This document shows positions 1 through 7,936 of a DNA stretch of 64,000 nucleotides, piece by piece. Made by a program: the position numbers and the translations under genes. Below the pieces are notes generated by a model. It was not told the origin of the DNA. It saw only the letters and a program-made list of their open reading frames with translations, and ran no database searches. The DNA is from Alphaproteobacteria bacterium (GTDB lineage: Bacteria > Pseudomonadota > Alphaproteobacteria > Acetobacterales > Acetobacteraceae): contig JAPLOI010000017.1 of NCBI GenBank assembly GCA_026400815.1, positions 24,631 through 88,630 of the forward strand, given 5' to 3'. Every line of letters begins with the position of its first letter. The stretch's first letter is position 1.

Positions 1-439
1 TCAGATCGGCAATCGCAAAGCTGGTCATGTCCGCCTGCGGAAACGCCCGCCCCATCGCATCCGCATCCACCACCGGCAGCCCCAGCAACTGGGCGGCCAG
101 GATCGACTGGAACCCGTTATTGCCCCCGATCTCCCACAGCATCAGCGCATCGAAGCGCCGGCCAAGATGCGCCTCCATCATCGTCACCGTCCGCGCAATC
201 ACCGGGCCGTCGCACATGCGCTCCTGCATCGCCAGCGGCGCCCCCATCTGGCCCACGCACCCGATCATCGCATCATCCGGCAACCCCAGCGGATCGATCA
301 CCCGCACGCCCTTCCCGGCCGCGAGGTGCAGCTTGGCCTCCAGCAACGAGAAATACGGATCGCCCCCACCCCCGGTCCCCAGGATCCAGGCTCCGGTGGC
401 GAGGTCCTCAAGGTCGGTCACGGTGAGGTTGTTCGGCAT
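1..439 (-). CDS. DUF917 / S-methyl thiohydantoin desulfurase-family protein (N-terminal part)
   Basis: This gene is cut by the left edge, so only about the first 146 codons are visible. The translation from the ATG at 439 begins MPNNLTVTDLEDLATGAWIL and contains GTGGGGDPYF near residues 21-30, an EIGGNNGFQ segment and a GRAFPQADMTS segment. These match the conserved blocks of the DUF917 family, one branch of which desulfurises S-methyl thiohydantoins to hydantoin. It lies 68 bp downstream of soxZ on the same strand and could be a distal operon member, although no functional link to sulfur oxidation is established. The family call is from recognised motifs; the substrate is unknown. Confidence 0.75.
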   Translation of the reverse strand, partial: MPNNLTVTDLEDLATGAWILGTGGGGDPYFSLLEAKLHLAAGKGVRVIDPLGLPDDAMIGCVGQMGAPLAMQERMCDGPVIARTVTMMEAHLGRRFDALMLWEIGGNNGFQSILAAQLLGLPVVDADAMGRAFPQADMTSFAIADL

Positions 440-507
440 GGCGGCAGGCTGGGGCCGGGGCAGCGTTGCTGTCCAGGGGGCATGGCGGTTCTGGTAGCGG
501 TTGAGCC

Positions 508-837
508 TCAGCCCACCGCCACGCGGGCACTCGCGCGGGCCGTTCGCCCGCGCGCATCCGTCCAGGCCACGCTGATCTCCGCACTGCGCTCCATCCGCAG
601 GAACACCACGTGGTACGGGTTGGGCGAGGTGCCGTTGCGCAAGTCGGCGGCGAACACCAGCGCGCCGTCACGGCGCACTTCCAGCCGCTCGATCAGGTCG
701 CGCGGCGGGGCGGTGCTGCCGTCGTGGCGCAGGCCGGTTTCCATCGGGTGGTCGATCAGCATGCGCAGCTCGATCACCTCGCCCGGGCGGGCGCGGGCGG
801 GGATGCGCAGGCGGGGGGTGCTGGGCAGTGTGCTCAT
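508..837 (-). CDS. soxZ: SoxZ, sulfur-carrier complex subunit
   Basis: A 109-residue protein of usual SoxZ length. It has the IDHPMETGLRHD block, an LRNGTSPNPY block and a beta-sandwich ending in WTDARGRTARASARVAV, all typical of SoxZ. SoxZ pairs with SoxY in the periplasm to form the carrier on which sulfur intermediates are bound during thiosulfate or sulfide oxidation. It has no signal peptide, as expected for a subunit exported by piggyback with SoxY. It starts 10 bp after soxY ends, so the two are co-transcribed. No soxA, soxX, soxB or soxCD is present in the window. Confidence 0.93.
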   Translation of the reverse strand: MSTLPSTPRLRIPARARPGEVIELRMLIDHPMETGLRHDGSTAPPRDLIERLEVRRDGALVFAADLRNGTSPNPYHVVFLRMERSAEISVAWTDARGRTARASARVAVG

Positions 838-847
838 GCCCCCCTCC

Positions 848-1282
848 TCATGAAAGGCACCCGCCGCGCGTGACCTTCAGCGCGGCGCTGGCGCGGCGCA
901 CCATGCCGTTGCCGTGCACGGCCAGCACCAGGATCGCCTGTTCCTCCGCAACCCGGATGCGGGTGTGGATTTCGGCGCGGGCCAGGCCGGGGAACAGGCG
1001 GAAGCTGGCCACGCCCGGTGTGGGGTTCCCTGGGGCGAAGACGTGGATGGCGGTGACGTGGTCGGCCTCCGTCATCGGGCTGTCAGCCACGATGGCCAGC
1101 GGCACCTGGGCGCCGTTCTCCGCCACCGCGGGCACGCGCAGCTCGATCCCGCCCTCGACGGGCACGGCATCGCCGATCGCCTCGCGGATCGCCGCTTCCA
1201 GCGCCGCGGCATCGGCGGCCTGCCCGGCCCAGGGCACCAGCGCGAGGCTGGCGACGAGGAAGACCCGCCGCCTCACCCCCAC
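848..1282 (-). CDS. soxY: SoxY, sulfur-carrier protein with Tat-type signal
   Basis: A 144-residue SoxY. The N-terminus (MGVRRRVFLVASLALVPWAG) is a Tat-like signal with an RRRVFL core followed by a hydrophobic stretch. The C-terminus ends KVTRGGCLS. Canonical SoxY ends in GGCGG, whose cysteine carries the sulfur adduct; here the cysteine is kept but the two residues after it are Leu-Ser. The start overlaps the end of the flavoprotein gene upstream by about 10 bp and soxZ follows 10 bp later, so the three are one operon. The unusual tail suggests a partner set different from the classical SoxAX/SoxB cycle; that is inference. Confidence 0.92.
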   Translation of the reverse strand: MGVRRRVFLVASLALVPWAGQAADAAALEAAIREAIGDAVPVEGGIELRVPAVAENGAQVPLAIVADSPMTEADHVTAIHVFAPGNPTPGVASFRLFPGLARAEIHTRIRVAEEQAILVLAVHGNGMVRRASAALKVTRGGCLS

Positions 1283-2550
1283 GCATCCGCGGTGATGGAG
1301 GCGTACCAGGCATCGGCATAGGCCGCCTCGGCGCGGCGCTGGTCCGGCAGGTTGCCGCGCGGGGACACGCCGCCGGAGTTCGGCACTTCCGTGATCCCCG
1401 TATCGGTCGGGCGAAACACGCCGACGATGGAGATGCCGTATTCGTCGCCGACATGGCTGTAGCAGGTGTTGAAATACACCGCCTCCGGCACCGGCTCCCC
1501 CCGCAGCAGGGCGGCGGCGGCGGCCACAGCCTGTTTGGCGGTGTTGTTGGCCACGAAGCCGGATTTGGGCATCGGCGCGCCGTTATTGGCATCGCCCACC
1601 ACATGGATGCCGGGGGCTGCGCGGGATTCGAAGCTGCGCGGGTTCACCGGCACCCAGCCGGAATTGTCCGCGAGCCCGGCGGAGATGGCGATGCGAGCTG
1701 CGGATTGCGGCGGGATGATGTTGGCCACCGCCACCTGGTGCTTGGCGCCGAACTCCGTCTCCAGCGTGCGGGTGGCGGCGTCCACGCGCACCACCTTGCC
1801 GTCTTTCGACAGCGGCACCCATTCGATCATGTCGCCATACAGCTGCTTCCAGCCATCCTGGAACAGCGGCTGCTTGCTGAACGCGTCCTTGGCATCCAGC
1901 GCCAGGATCTTGGATTTCGGCTTATGGCGCTTGAGGTACTGCGCGATCATGCTGATGCGCTCATACGGCCCCGGCGGGCAGCGGAACGGGTTGCCGGGGA
2001 TGGAGATGCCCACCACCCCGCCATCCTCCATCGCCTCCAGCTGGCGGCGCAGCAGTGCCGTTTGCCCGCCATCGGCCGGCACCCAGGCATGGGGCAGCAA
2101 CTGGGAGGCAGCTTCGTCGTAGCCCTCGATCGCGCCCCAGCGCAGCGCGATGCCGGGGGAGAGGATCATGCGGTCGTAGCCCAGCGTGGCGCCGCCGCGC
2201 AGGCGCACGGATTTCGCCACCGGGTCGATGCCCTCCACCCAATCATGCACCACGGTCACGCCGCGGGCGCGCAGGCCATCGAAGGAATGGTTGATGTCGG
2301 CCATGCCGCGCTCGCCGGCCAGCACCAGGTTCCCATAGGGGCAGGTGACGAAGCGGCTCTGCGGCTCCACCAGCGTCACGTCGAGCCAGGGATAGGCGAT
2401 GCGGGCGAAGCGCGCGGCAGAGGCACCACCGAACCCGCCGCCGACCACCAGCAGGCGCGCGGCGCCCTGAGCGCGGGCGATGGAGGGCATGGCGAGGGCG
2501 GTGGCGGCGGCCGCGGCGAGGAAACCACGCCGTGAAAGGGTGGAATTCAT
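1273..2550 (-). CDS. fccB: Flavocytochrome c sulfide dehydrogenase, FAD subunit (FccB/SoxF-like)
   Basis: A 425-residue FAD-dependent pyridine-nucleotide-disulfide-type oxidoreductase. A Tat signal (SRRGFLAAAAATALAMP) precedes the dinucleotide fold VVGGGFGGASAARFA. Cysteines in FVTCPYGN and FRCPPGPYERISM are at the places of the redox-active disulfide of flavocytochrome c sulfide dehydrogenase. The enzyme oxidises sulfide in the periplasm and passes electrons to a cytochrome c subunit, here encoded immediately upstream with a 4-bp ATGA overlap. The arrangement cytochrome-fccB-soxY-soxZ suggests that sulfur is handed from sulfide oxidation to the SoxYZ carrier. Confidence 0.92.
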   Translation of the reverse strand: MNSTLSRRGFLAAAAATALAMPSIARAQGAARLLVVGGGFGGASAARFARIAYPWLDVTLVEPQSRFVTCPYGNLVLAGERGMADINHSFDGLRARGVTVVHDWVEGIDPVAKSVRLRGGATLGYDRMILSPGIALRWGAIEGYDEAASQLLPHAWVPADGGQTALLRRQLEAMEDGGVVGISIPGNPFRCPPGPYERISMIAQYLKRHKPKSKILALDAKDAFSKQPLFQDGWKQLYGDMIEWVPLSKDGKVVRVDAATRTLETEFGAKHQVAVANIIPPQSAARIAISAGLADNSGWVPVNPRSFESRAAPGIHVVGDANNGAPMPKSGFVANNTAKQAVAAAAALLRGEPVPEAVYFNTCYSHVGDEYGISIVGVFRPTDTGITEVPNSGGVSPRGNLPDQRRAEAAYADAWYASITADAWG

Positions 2551-2846
2551 CGACTTCCTCCCGCCGGCAGCGCGGCGAAATGGGCGGCGAGTGCGGCGAT
2601 CTCGGCCTCGGTGTAGCCGCGGGCGATACGGCCCATGATGGTGCCCGGCCGCTCATTGGCGGCAAAGGCGCGCATGGCCGCCGAAAGCTCTGCCGCCGGG
2701 CGGCCGGTAAGCCCCGGAATGGCCGCGGAGCCCGCCCCGCTCGCACCATGGCAGCCCAGACAGCCCTGCGCCGCCAGCGGTGCCTGGGCGGCAGCTGCGG
2801 TCGGCAAAGCCAGGGCCAGGGCCAGCCCGAGTGCGGCGCGTTGCAT
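2547..2846 (-). CDS. Small mono-haem cytochrome c (partner of the flavoprotein)
   Basis: A 99-residue exported c-type cytochrome. An N-terminal signal peptide ending around AAAQA is followed by one haem-binding motif, CLGCH, near residues 29-33. A later GTIMGRIARGY segment supplies a probable methionine axial ligand. The size fits a class I cytochrome c553-like domain, smaller than the di-haem FccA of phototrophs. It opens the operon with fccB, soxY and soxZ and probably accepts electrons from the flavoprotein. A clear Shine-Dalgarno (AGGAGGAAGG) directly precedes the ATG, and a dyad lies just upstream. Confidence 0.9.
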   Translation of the reverse strand: MQRAALGLALALALPTAAAAQAPLAAQGCLGCHGASGAGSAAIPGLTGRPAAELSAAMRAFAANERPGTIMGRIARGYTEAEIAALAAHFAALPAGGSR

Positions 2847-2859
2847 CCTTCCTCCTATT

Positions 2860-2878
2860 TCACGATCAAATTTCGTGA
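2860..2878. promoter_or_regulatory. Candidate operator (TCACGA-N7-TCGTGA) before the cytochrome/fcc/sox operon
   Basis: An inverted repeat with 6-bp arms and a 7-bp spacer sits about 14-32 bp upstream of the cytochrome ATG, in an AT-rich stretch that stands out from the GC-rich surroundings. Sulfur-oxidation operons are often repressed by ArsR-family regulators that bind such dyads near the promoter. No regulator gene is in the window, so the identity of the binder is unknown. Confidence 0.35.
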
Positions 2879-2929
2879 TTACCGAGATTAATTCAACACG
2901 ACAGCACGGGGATTTGTCAAATCTCCCGC

Positions 2930-4051
2930 TCAGCTATCCCTGATGCCAAATCCAGGCCGCAGCCGCAGGCCGAGCCAGTTGCCCAGCAACGCCGGCCCGA
3001 TCCAGAGCCAGCCATGCATGCTGCCGGAGGCGATGCCCGACACATAGGCGCTGATGTTGCAGCCGGCCCCCAGCATCGCGCCCACCCCGAGCAGCAACCC
3101 GCCCAGCACGCTGGCCGCCGCCTCCCCTGCCGGGAGCCGCCAACTGCGCGCCAGCCGCCCTGCCAGCACGGCGGCCACGAAGGCGCCGGCCAGCATGCCC
3201 AGGTCCATCGCCGTGGTGCGATCCGCCCATACCGGGCGCAGCAGCGCCTCGATCCGCGTCGGGTCTTCCCACCAGGGCCAGAAGGCCGGCTCGTCCAGCC
3301 CCAGCGCTGCCACCACCTTGGCGCCCCACAGCGGAAACGCCGCGGTGATCGCCCAGGGGCGGCCTACCACCAGCAACGTGGCGACGTTCAGCCCCGCGAG
3401 CGCCAGCGCCGCCCATAGCAGGCCGCGTGGCAGTGCCATCGCCGTGCCATGCCTGGCCCGCTCCAGCCACCACACCACTGCGAACGCCAGCGCGAGGGTG
3501 GCCAGCGTTACGCCCAGCCCCAACCCCGGGCCCAGCACTACCCCGAGAGCCACCGGTGCCGGCGCCCACCAGCCCGTCCACCATTCCGACTGCCAGCTGG
3601 CCAGTGTCGCCCCCAGCACGAAGAACAGCAGCGTCAGCCACAGCCGCGCGCTGCCGCCGCCGGCACCGAACAGGCACCCGCTGGCGCAGCCGCCGCCCAG
3701 CTGCATCCCAACCCCGAACAGGAAAGCGCCCACCACCACCGCCAGCCCGGGCGCGAACACCAGCCCGCGTACCGCCTGCCCCAGCACCTCGCCCGAGGCC
3801 GTCGCCGGCAGGATCAGCGCCGACGCCGCCGCGATCATCAGCAACTGCGCCCGAACGCCTGCCCCTCGCCGCTCCGCCAGCAGGCGCCGGAACGCGCCAG
3901 CGAAGCTGAAGCTGGCCTGGAACATCACGAAGCCCAGCGCGGCGCCAAGGGCCAAGGCGGTGCCCTGGCGCCAGCCCTGTTCCACCGCGAGCCACAGGGT
4001 GCCCGCCACGGGAAGCAAGAAAGCGTGTTCTTTTTTGAGAAAAAGAACCAA
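2930..4051 (-). CDS. YeeE/YedE-family (TsuA-like) sulfur-compound transporter
   Basis: A polytopic membrane protein of up to 373 residues with two related halves. Both carry the family cysteine signature: QLGGGCASGCLFGAGGG in the first and MLGAGCNISAYVSGIASGS in the second. Members such as TsuA take up thiosulfate through these cysteines. The protein lies upstream of and in the same direction as the fcc/sox operon, so it probably supplies or exchanges the sulfur substrate. The start is uncertain. The longest frame begins at a TTG inside the AT-rich repeat at 4021-4138, which would encode the first residues MVLFLKKEHAF. An in-frame GTG at 4009, after the repeat, is a reasonable alternative. 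Confidence 0.85.
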   Translation of the reverse strand: MVLFLKKEHAFLLPVAGTLWLAVEQGWRQGTALALGAALGFVMFQASFSFAGAFRRLLAERRGAGVRAQLLMIAAASALILPATASGEVLGQAVRGLVFAPGLAVVVGAFLFGVGMQLGGGCASGCLFGAGGGSARLWLTLLFFVLGATLASWQSEWWTGWWAPAPVALGVVLGPGLGLGVTLATLALAFAVVWWLERARHGTAMALPRGLLWAALALAGLNVATLLVVGRPWAITAAFPLWGAKVVAALGLDEPAFWPWWEDPTRIEALLRPVWADRTTAMDLGMLAGAFVAAVLAGRLARSWRLPAGEAAASVLGGLLLGVGAMLGAGCNISAYVSGIASGSMHGWLWIGPALLGNWLGLRLRPGFGIRDS

Positions 4052-4138
4052 AAAACGCTTCTCCCTTGGCGCGTTACCCTGGCCGAGACCCGGGCGAAGA
4101 CCGTCTTTTTGCGTCTTCTGCGTCAGAAAAAGAAGTGC
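4021..4138 (-). repeat. Composite AT-rich hairpin repeat, copy 1 (reverse orientation)
   Basis: Two hairpin modules about 40 bp apart. The first, at 4021-4060, is a two-tier stem: AAGCGT and GTTCTTTTT, loop TGAG, then AAAAAGAAC, CAAAAA bulge and ACGCTT. The second, around 4100-4136, is a diverged version of the module seen intact at 17627-17667, read on the other strand. Together they are the reverse complement of the composite at 17627-17749 and 38771-38906. The element separates the L,D-transpeptidase gene from the YeeE gene and may terminate the former. Confidence 0.75.
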
Positions 4139-4139
4139 C

Positions 4140-4643
4140 CTACCCCTGGATCACCCGAAGCGCGGTCAGCCCACCAGCCAGAACCTCCAGCAGGTCGGCG
4201 CGCACCAGGGCGACGCAGCCGGCCGTGGGGCCGTAATCGGGCCGTGCCAGGTGCAGGAAGATGGCGCTGCCATGCCATGGCACCACCGGGGCGTCGTTCC
4301 AGCCCAGCTCGCCTACGATGTCGTAGAGCTCGTCGGCGCGCCACATCTCCTCGTGGCTGGCGTCGAAGGGCTTGCGCACCAGGCGGTTGTAGCTAGCGTG
4401 GGTGGGGGCGTCGCACCAGAGGTCGTCCGGCGCGATCGGGGCGCGTGGGAGGGGGGTGGTCGGTAGTTTCACACGATCGGCGCGGTAGTGGAGGCGGCGC
4501 AGGGGGAGCAGGCCGGTGGGGGTGCCGCCATCGCCTTCGCGCTTGCGTTCGGCGGGCACCACGCCGGCGCGGCCGAGGGCGCAGCGGAAAGTACGACCCT
4601 GGAAGACGAGGTGGCCGTCGGCGTGGACGACAGCCTCTGTCAT
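4140..4643 (-). CDS. L,D-transpeptidase (YkuD-domain) family protein
   Basis: A 167-residue single-domain protein. The catalytic block reads HGSAIFLHLARP followed by GPTAGCVAL, giving the His and Cys of the YkuD active site. An upstream segment, GDGGTPTGLLPLRRLHYR, is typical of the family's substrate groove. These enzymes cross-link peptidoglycan peptides or attach lipoproteins to the wall. No clear signal peptide is seen, so cell-envelope targeting is not obvious; many alphaproteobacterial short homologues share this feature. The start overlaps the stop of the ribA-like gene by 4 bp, so the two genes are translationally coupled. Confidence 0.85.
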   Translation of the reverse strand: MTEAVVHADGHLVFQGRTFRCALGRAGVVPAERKREGDGGTPTGLLPLRRLHYRADRVKLPTTPLPRAPIAPDDLWCDAPTHASYNRLVRKPFDASHEEMWRADELYDIVGELGWNDAPVVPWHGSAIFLHLARPDYGPTAGCVALVRADLLEVLAGGLTALRVIQG

Positions 4644-5839
4644 GGTTGCAGCTTCAGGCCGAGCAGGTGGCCGAAGCGGCGGGCCTTGGTGGCGAGGTAT
4701 TCGTCGTTCACGCCGTTGGGCTCGATCTCGTGCTGCTCGCGCACCACGCTGCGCAGGCCGGCGGCCTGGAGGGCGGCGACCTTGCCGGGGTTGTTGGTGA
4801 GCAGGCGTACGCGGTCGATGCCGAGTTCCTGCAGCATGGTGGCGGCGATTAGGAAGTTGCGTTCATCCGCCCCCCAGCCCAGGGCGCGGTTGGCATCCAG
4901 CGTATCCAGCCCGCGATCCTGCATGGTGTACGCGCGCAGCTTGTTCATCAGGCCGATGCCGCGGCCTTCCTGGGCGAGGTAGAGCAGCACGCCGCCGCCC
5001 TCGGCCGCCATGCGGGCGATCGCGCCGCGCAGCTGGGGCCCGCAATCGCAGCGCAGGCTGCCCAGCAGGTCGCCGGTGAAGCACTCGGAATGGATGCGCA
5101 CCAGCGGCGCGGCGCCGGCCTGCGCAACGTCCTCCGGCCGGCCGACCAGGATCGCCATGTGCTCGATCCCTGCATCCGGGGCGCGGAAGGCCACGATGCG
5201 GGCATCGGGCGCATCCTCCAGCGGCACAGGCACCTCGGCCACGCGGCGCAGGCCGAGCGAGGCTTCCACCGGGTGCGCCAGCACGGCCTCCGCCCCCACC
5301 ACGATCAGGCCCATGGCTTCGGCGCGGGCGGCGGCATCGTCGGGCGCGGGGGCGGCCAGCACGGCGGGCAGCAGCCGGGCGAGCTTGGCCAGGGCGAGGG
5401 CGGCCGGGGCCAGGGCGGGGCAATCGGCCGGCACCGGCTCTTCCGGCAGCATCTGCGCGGCGGTGGGGTCGGCCAGGCCCAGCAGCACATCCGGCTGCAG
5501 CAGGGCGGGAGAGGTGCGGAGCGCGATGGCCGCCTCTGCCGGCTCCATTCCCTGGGCCACCGGGCGGCGCAGCACGTTCGCGGCCCGCGTGGGCGCCAGC
5601 AACAGCACCGTGGGCCCGGCCGAGAGCGACTTCAGCTCTGCCAGGCCGCGCGCGCCCACGGTTTCAGCCGGCACCATCACCAGCGGGTTAGCCCCCAGCA
5701 GCAGCACCGGGGTGCCACGCTGCAGCTCTCCCACCGCCCGGTGCACGGCGCGCAGACGGGCCAGCATCTCCGGGCGCGGGGCGGCCGCATCGGACGGTGC
5801 CAGTTCTGTCCGTGGCGGCAGGTGGTCTGCTGGATTCAT
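4640..5839 (-). CDS. ribA: GTP cyclohydrolase II with a degenerate N-terminal domain
   Basis: A 399-residue protein from the ATG at 5839 (an in-frame ATG at 5881 would add 14 residues). The C-terminal half is a complete GTP cyclohydrolase II: zinc cysteines in HSECFTGDLLGSLRCDCG, the GTP-handling block QEGRGIGLMNKLRAY, then DTLDANRALG and LLTNNPGKVAAL. It catalyses the first step of riboflavin synthesis. The N-terminal ~170 residues sit where RibBA proteins have 3,4-dihydroxy-2-butanone-4-phosphate synthase, but the acidic metal-binding block of that enzyme is absent (it reads LLLGANPLVMVPAETV). That domain is therefore probably inactive. A separate ribB elsewhere would be needed. Confidence 0.9.
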   Translation of the reverse strand: MNPADHLPPRTELAPSDAAAPRPEMLARLRAVHRAVGELQRGTPVLLLGANPLVMVPAETVGARGLAELKSLSAGPTVLLLAPTRAANVLRRPVAQGMEPAEAAIALRTSPALLQPDVLLGLADPTAAQMLPEEPVPADCPALAPAALALAKLARLLPAVLAAPAPDDAAARAEAMGLIVVGAEAVLAHPVEASLGLRRVAEVPVPLEDAPDARIVAFRAPDAGIEHMAILVGRPEDVAQAGAAPLVRIHSECFTGDLLGSLRCDCGPQLRGAIARMAAEGGGVLLYLAQEGRGIGLMNKLRAYTMQDRGLDTLDANRALGWGADERNFLIAATMLQELGIDRVRLLTNNPGKVAALQAAGLRSVVREQHEIEPNGVNDEYLATKARRFGHLLGLKLQP

Positions 5840-6127
5840 TCGGGCCCCGGCGTTTCGCGATCGCATTACCATGACCTTCATGTGTGGCCAAAATGGCGCC
5901 TGCCTAGGCAGGCGGGCGCATGCCGCCTATACGGTTGAGCGGCAGCGCTGGATGCGTCGCTCGCGCAATTTGCGCGGCAGCACGATAACGTGACGCTTCG
6001 ATGCATCCCTTGGCCAGGATGCACGTTCAATCCATGCTTGCTGCGACTCGATTGCGGCGGTCTGTTTTGGTTGGTGCAAGGCGAATTGTTCGCAAGTCGG
6101 GGATGCAGTCGGGAGAAGGAGAACGGC

Positions 6128-6847
6128 ATGGCGGGCGAGCGCCCCATCCTGATCGTGGATGACGACCAGGCTTTGCGGGAAGTCCTGACAGAACAGCTCG
6201 CGTTCGACGGCGAGTTCACCGCCACGGAAGCCGCCACCGCCACAGAGGCGGAGGCACGGCTGCTTGCGGGCAACGAGCGCTACGACGCGCTGATCGTTGA
6301 TGTCGGCCTGCCGGATGGCGATGGCCGGGATCTGTGTGCCCGCTTGCGCCGCCAGGGCATCAAGGTGCCGATCATCATGCTCACCGGGTCCGACGACGAG
6401 TCCGACGTGGTGCGCGGGCTGGATGCCGGTGCCAACGACTATATCGCCAAGCCTTTTCGGCTGGCGGAGCTGCTGGCGCGGTTGCGGGCCCAGCTGCGAA
6501 CCTTCGAGAACAGCGAGGACGCGGTCTTCACCATCGGGCCCTACACCTTCCGCCCGGCGGCGAAGCTGCTGCAGGACGTTGCGCGCAACCGCAAGATCCG
6601 GCTGACGGAAAAGGAAGCCGCGATCCTGAAATACCTGTATCGCGCCGGCAGCCGGCCGGTGGCGCGCCAGGTGCTGCTGAACGAGGTGTGGGGCTACAAC
6701 GCCGCCGTGACGACCCACACGCTGGAGACGCATATCTACCGACTGCGCCAGAAGATCGAGCCGGACCCGAGCAATTCCCGCCTGCTGATCACCGAGGGTG
6801 GTGGCTACCGGCTGGACCCGATCGGGGTGAAGCCGGCGATTGCCTGA
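6128..6847 (+). CDS. OmpR/PhoB-family response regulator (orphan)
   Basis: A 239-residue regulator. The receiver domain begins ERPILIVDDDQ, with phospho-acceptor Asp58 in ALIVDVGLPDGDG and the conserved Lys in YIAKPF. A winged-helix domain follows, with RLTEKEAAILKYL, NEVWGYN and the typical end YRLRQKIEPDPSNSRLLITE. The start is set by the strong GGAGAAGGAG Shine-Dalgarno just before the ATG; longer in-frame starts upstream lack one. No histidine kinase gene is adjacent, so it is an orphan in this window. It is divergent from the ribA-like gene and convergent with the EamA transporter gene. Confidence 0.9.
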   Translation: MAGERPILIVDDDQALREVLTEQLAFDGEFTATEAATATEAEARLLAGNERYDALIVDVGLPDGDGRDLCARLRRQGIKVPIIMLTGSDDESDVVRGLDAGANDYIAKPFRLAELLARLRAQLRTFENSEDAVFTIGPYTFRPAAKLLQDVARNRKIRLTEKEAAILKYLYRAGSRPVARQVLLNEVWGYNAAVTTHTLETHIYRLRQKIEPDPSNSRLLITEGGGYRLDPIGVKPAIA

Positions 6848-6857
6848 CAACGCGGGG

Positions 6858-6871
6858 CGGGGGAAACCCCG
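6858..6871. terminator. Short GC hairpin between convergent genes
   Basis: A 5-bp CGGGG/CCCCG stem with a GAAA tetraloop, followed within about 10 bp on the plus strand by a run of five T. It sits between the convergent response-regulator and EamA genes and could end the plus-strand transcript. The stem is short, so it is a weak candidate. Confidence 0.35.
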
Positions 6872-6873
6872 TC

Positions 6874-7827
6874 CTAAGTGTTTTTGGGCTCGTTCGCCTT
6901 GGCCTGGGCCTCGGCCGCCTTTTCGCTGGCCGGCTTGTGCAGCGCCAGGAAGGCGGCGCCCAGCATCAGCGCCATGCCCGCGGCATCCACCAGCCCGACC
7001 TGCTCGCCGGCCACCAGGATGCCCACCAGCACCGCCACCACCGGGGAGATGAAGGCGTAGGTGCCCACGCGCCCTGCCCCCCAATCGCGCATCAGCCGGA
7101 AATAGATGATCGTGGCGCCGAGGGAGGCCGGCAGCAGCAGGTACCACCACGAAAGCCAGGCCACCCAGCTCCAGTCCAGCCGCGCCGCGCGCAGGGCGCC
7201 GGGCTCGAAGGGCAGTGCAAAGACGAGCAGCACCACGCCGCCGATGAAGTTGGTGATCGCCACCAGGTGCACCGGCGGCAGGGAGCGCATCAGCGGCCGG
7301 GCGGAGACGGAGGACCAGCAATACAGCAGGTTGCCGATCATGACGCCGAGCGCCCCCAGCACCTCCAGCGTATCGAGCGCCCCCACCGCCGCCTTCGGCC
7401 CGAACAGCACCAGCACGCCGGCCACGCCCACGGCGAGTGCGCCCAAATGGCGGCGGCTGAACCGCTCCTGCCCCAGGATGGCGGCGAAGCCGACCATGGC
7501 GATGGGGGTGAGGGCGGAATTCAGCACGGCGGCGAGGCCGCTGGAGACGTGGCGCAGGCCGTAGAGCATGATCACCGCGTTGAGCGGGATCATCATGATG
7601 CTCACCCAGATGATCCGGCCCCAGAGCCTTGGCGGCACGCGCACGGGATCGCCGCGCAGCGCCAAGAAGATCAGCAGCACGGCGCCGGCCACGGTCCAGC
7701 GCAGGCCGGAATAGATGCCGGGCGGCACCTCTGCCGTGCCGGCCTTCATCGCCAGCCAGTTGGTGCCCCAAACGAGGCACAGGAACAGGAACAGGCCGCG
7801 CTGCGTGGCGGCGGTGGAAAGCGCCAT
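6874..7827 (-). CDS. EamA/DMT-family transporter
   Basis: A 317-residue membrane protein with about ten hydrophobic segments arranged as two EamA repeats. The first repeat begins GLFLFLCLVWGTNWLAMKAG and includes YSGLRWTVAGAVLL; the second begins around LDTLEVLGALGVMIGNLLYC. The charged C-terminal tail (KPASEKAAEAQAKANEPKN) would be cytoplasmic. Drug/metabolite transporters of this family export amino acids or other metabolites, but the substrate cannot be read from the sequence. It is monocistronic, convergent with the response-regulator gene. Confidence 0.88.
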   Translation of the reverse strand: MALSTAATQRGLFLFLCLVWGTNWLAMKAGTAEVPPGIYSGLRWTVAGAVLLIFLALRGDPVRVPPRLWGRIIWVSIMMIPLNAVIMLYGLRHVSSGLAAVLNSALTPIAMVGFAAILGQERFSRRHLGALAVGVAGVLVLFGPKAAVGALDTLEVLGALGVMIGNLLYCWSSVSARPLMRSLPPVHLVAITNFIGGVVLLVFALPFEPGALRAARLDWSWVAWLSWWYLLLPASLGATIIYFRLMRDWGAGRVGTYAFISPVVAVLVGILVAGEQVGLVDAAGMALMLGAAFLALHKPASEKAAEAQAKANEPKNT

Positions 7828-7936
7828 GAACGGCCCTGGTCAGGGGAAGAAACGCATCCTAGCCGCGGTGCCCGTTGCTTGGCCGTGCCGTGTCGGCATA
7901 TCGGGGTGGCGCTGGCTGCCCCACTGCCGGGTGGCG

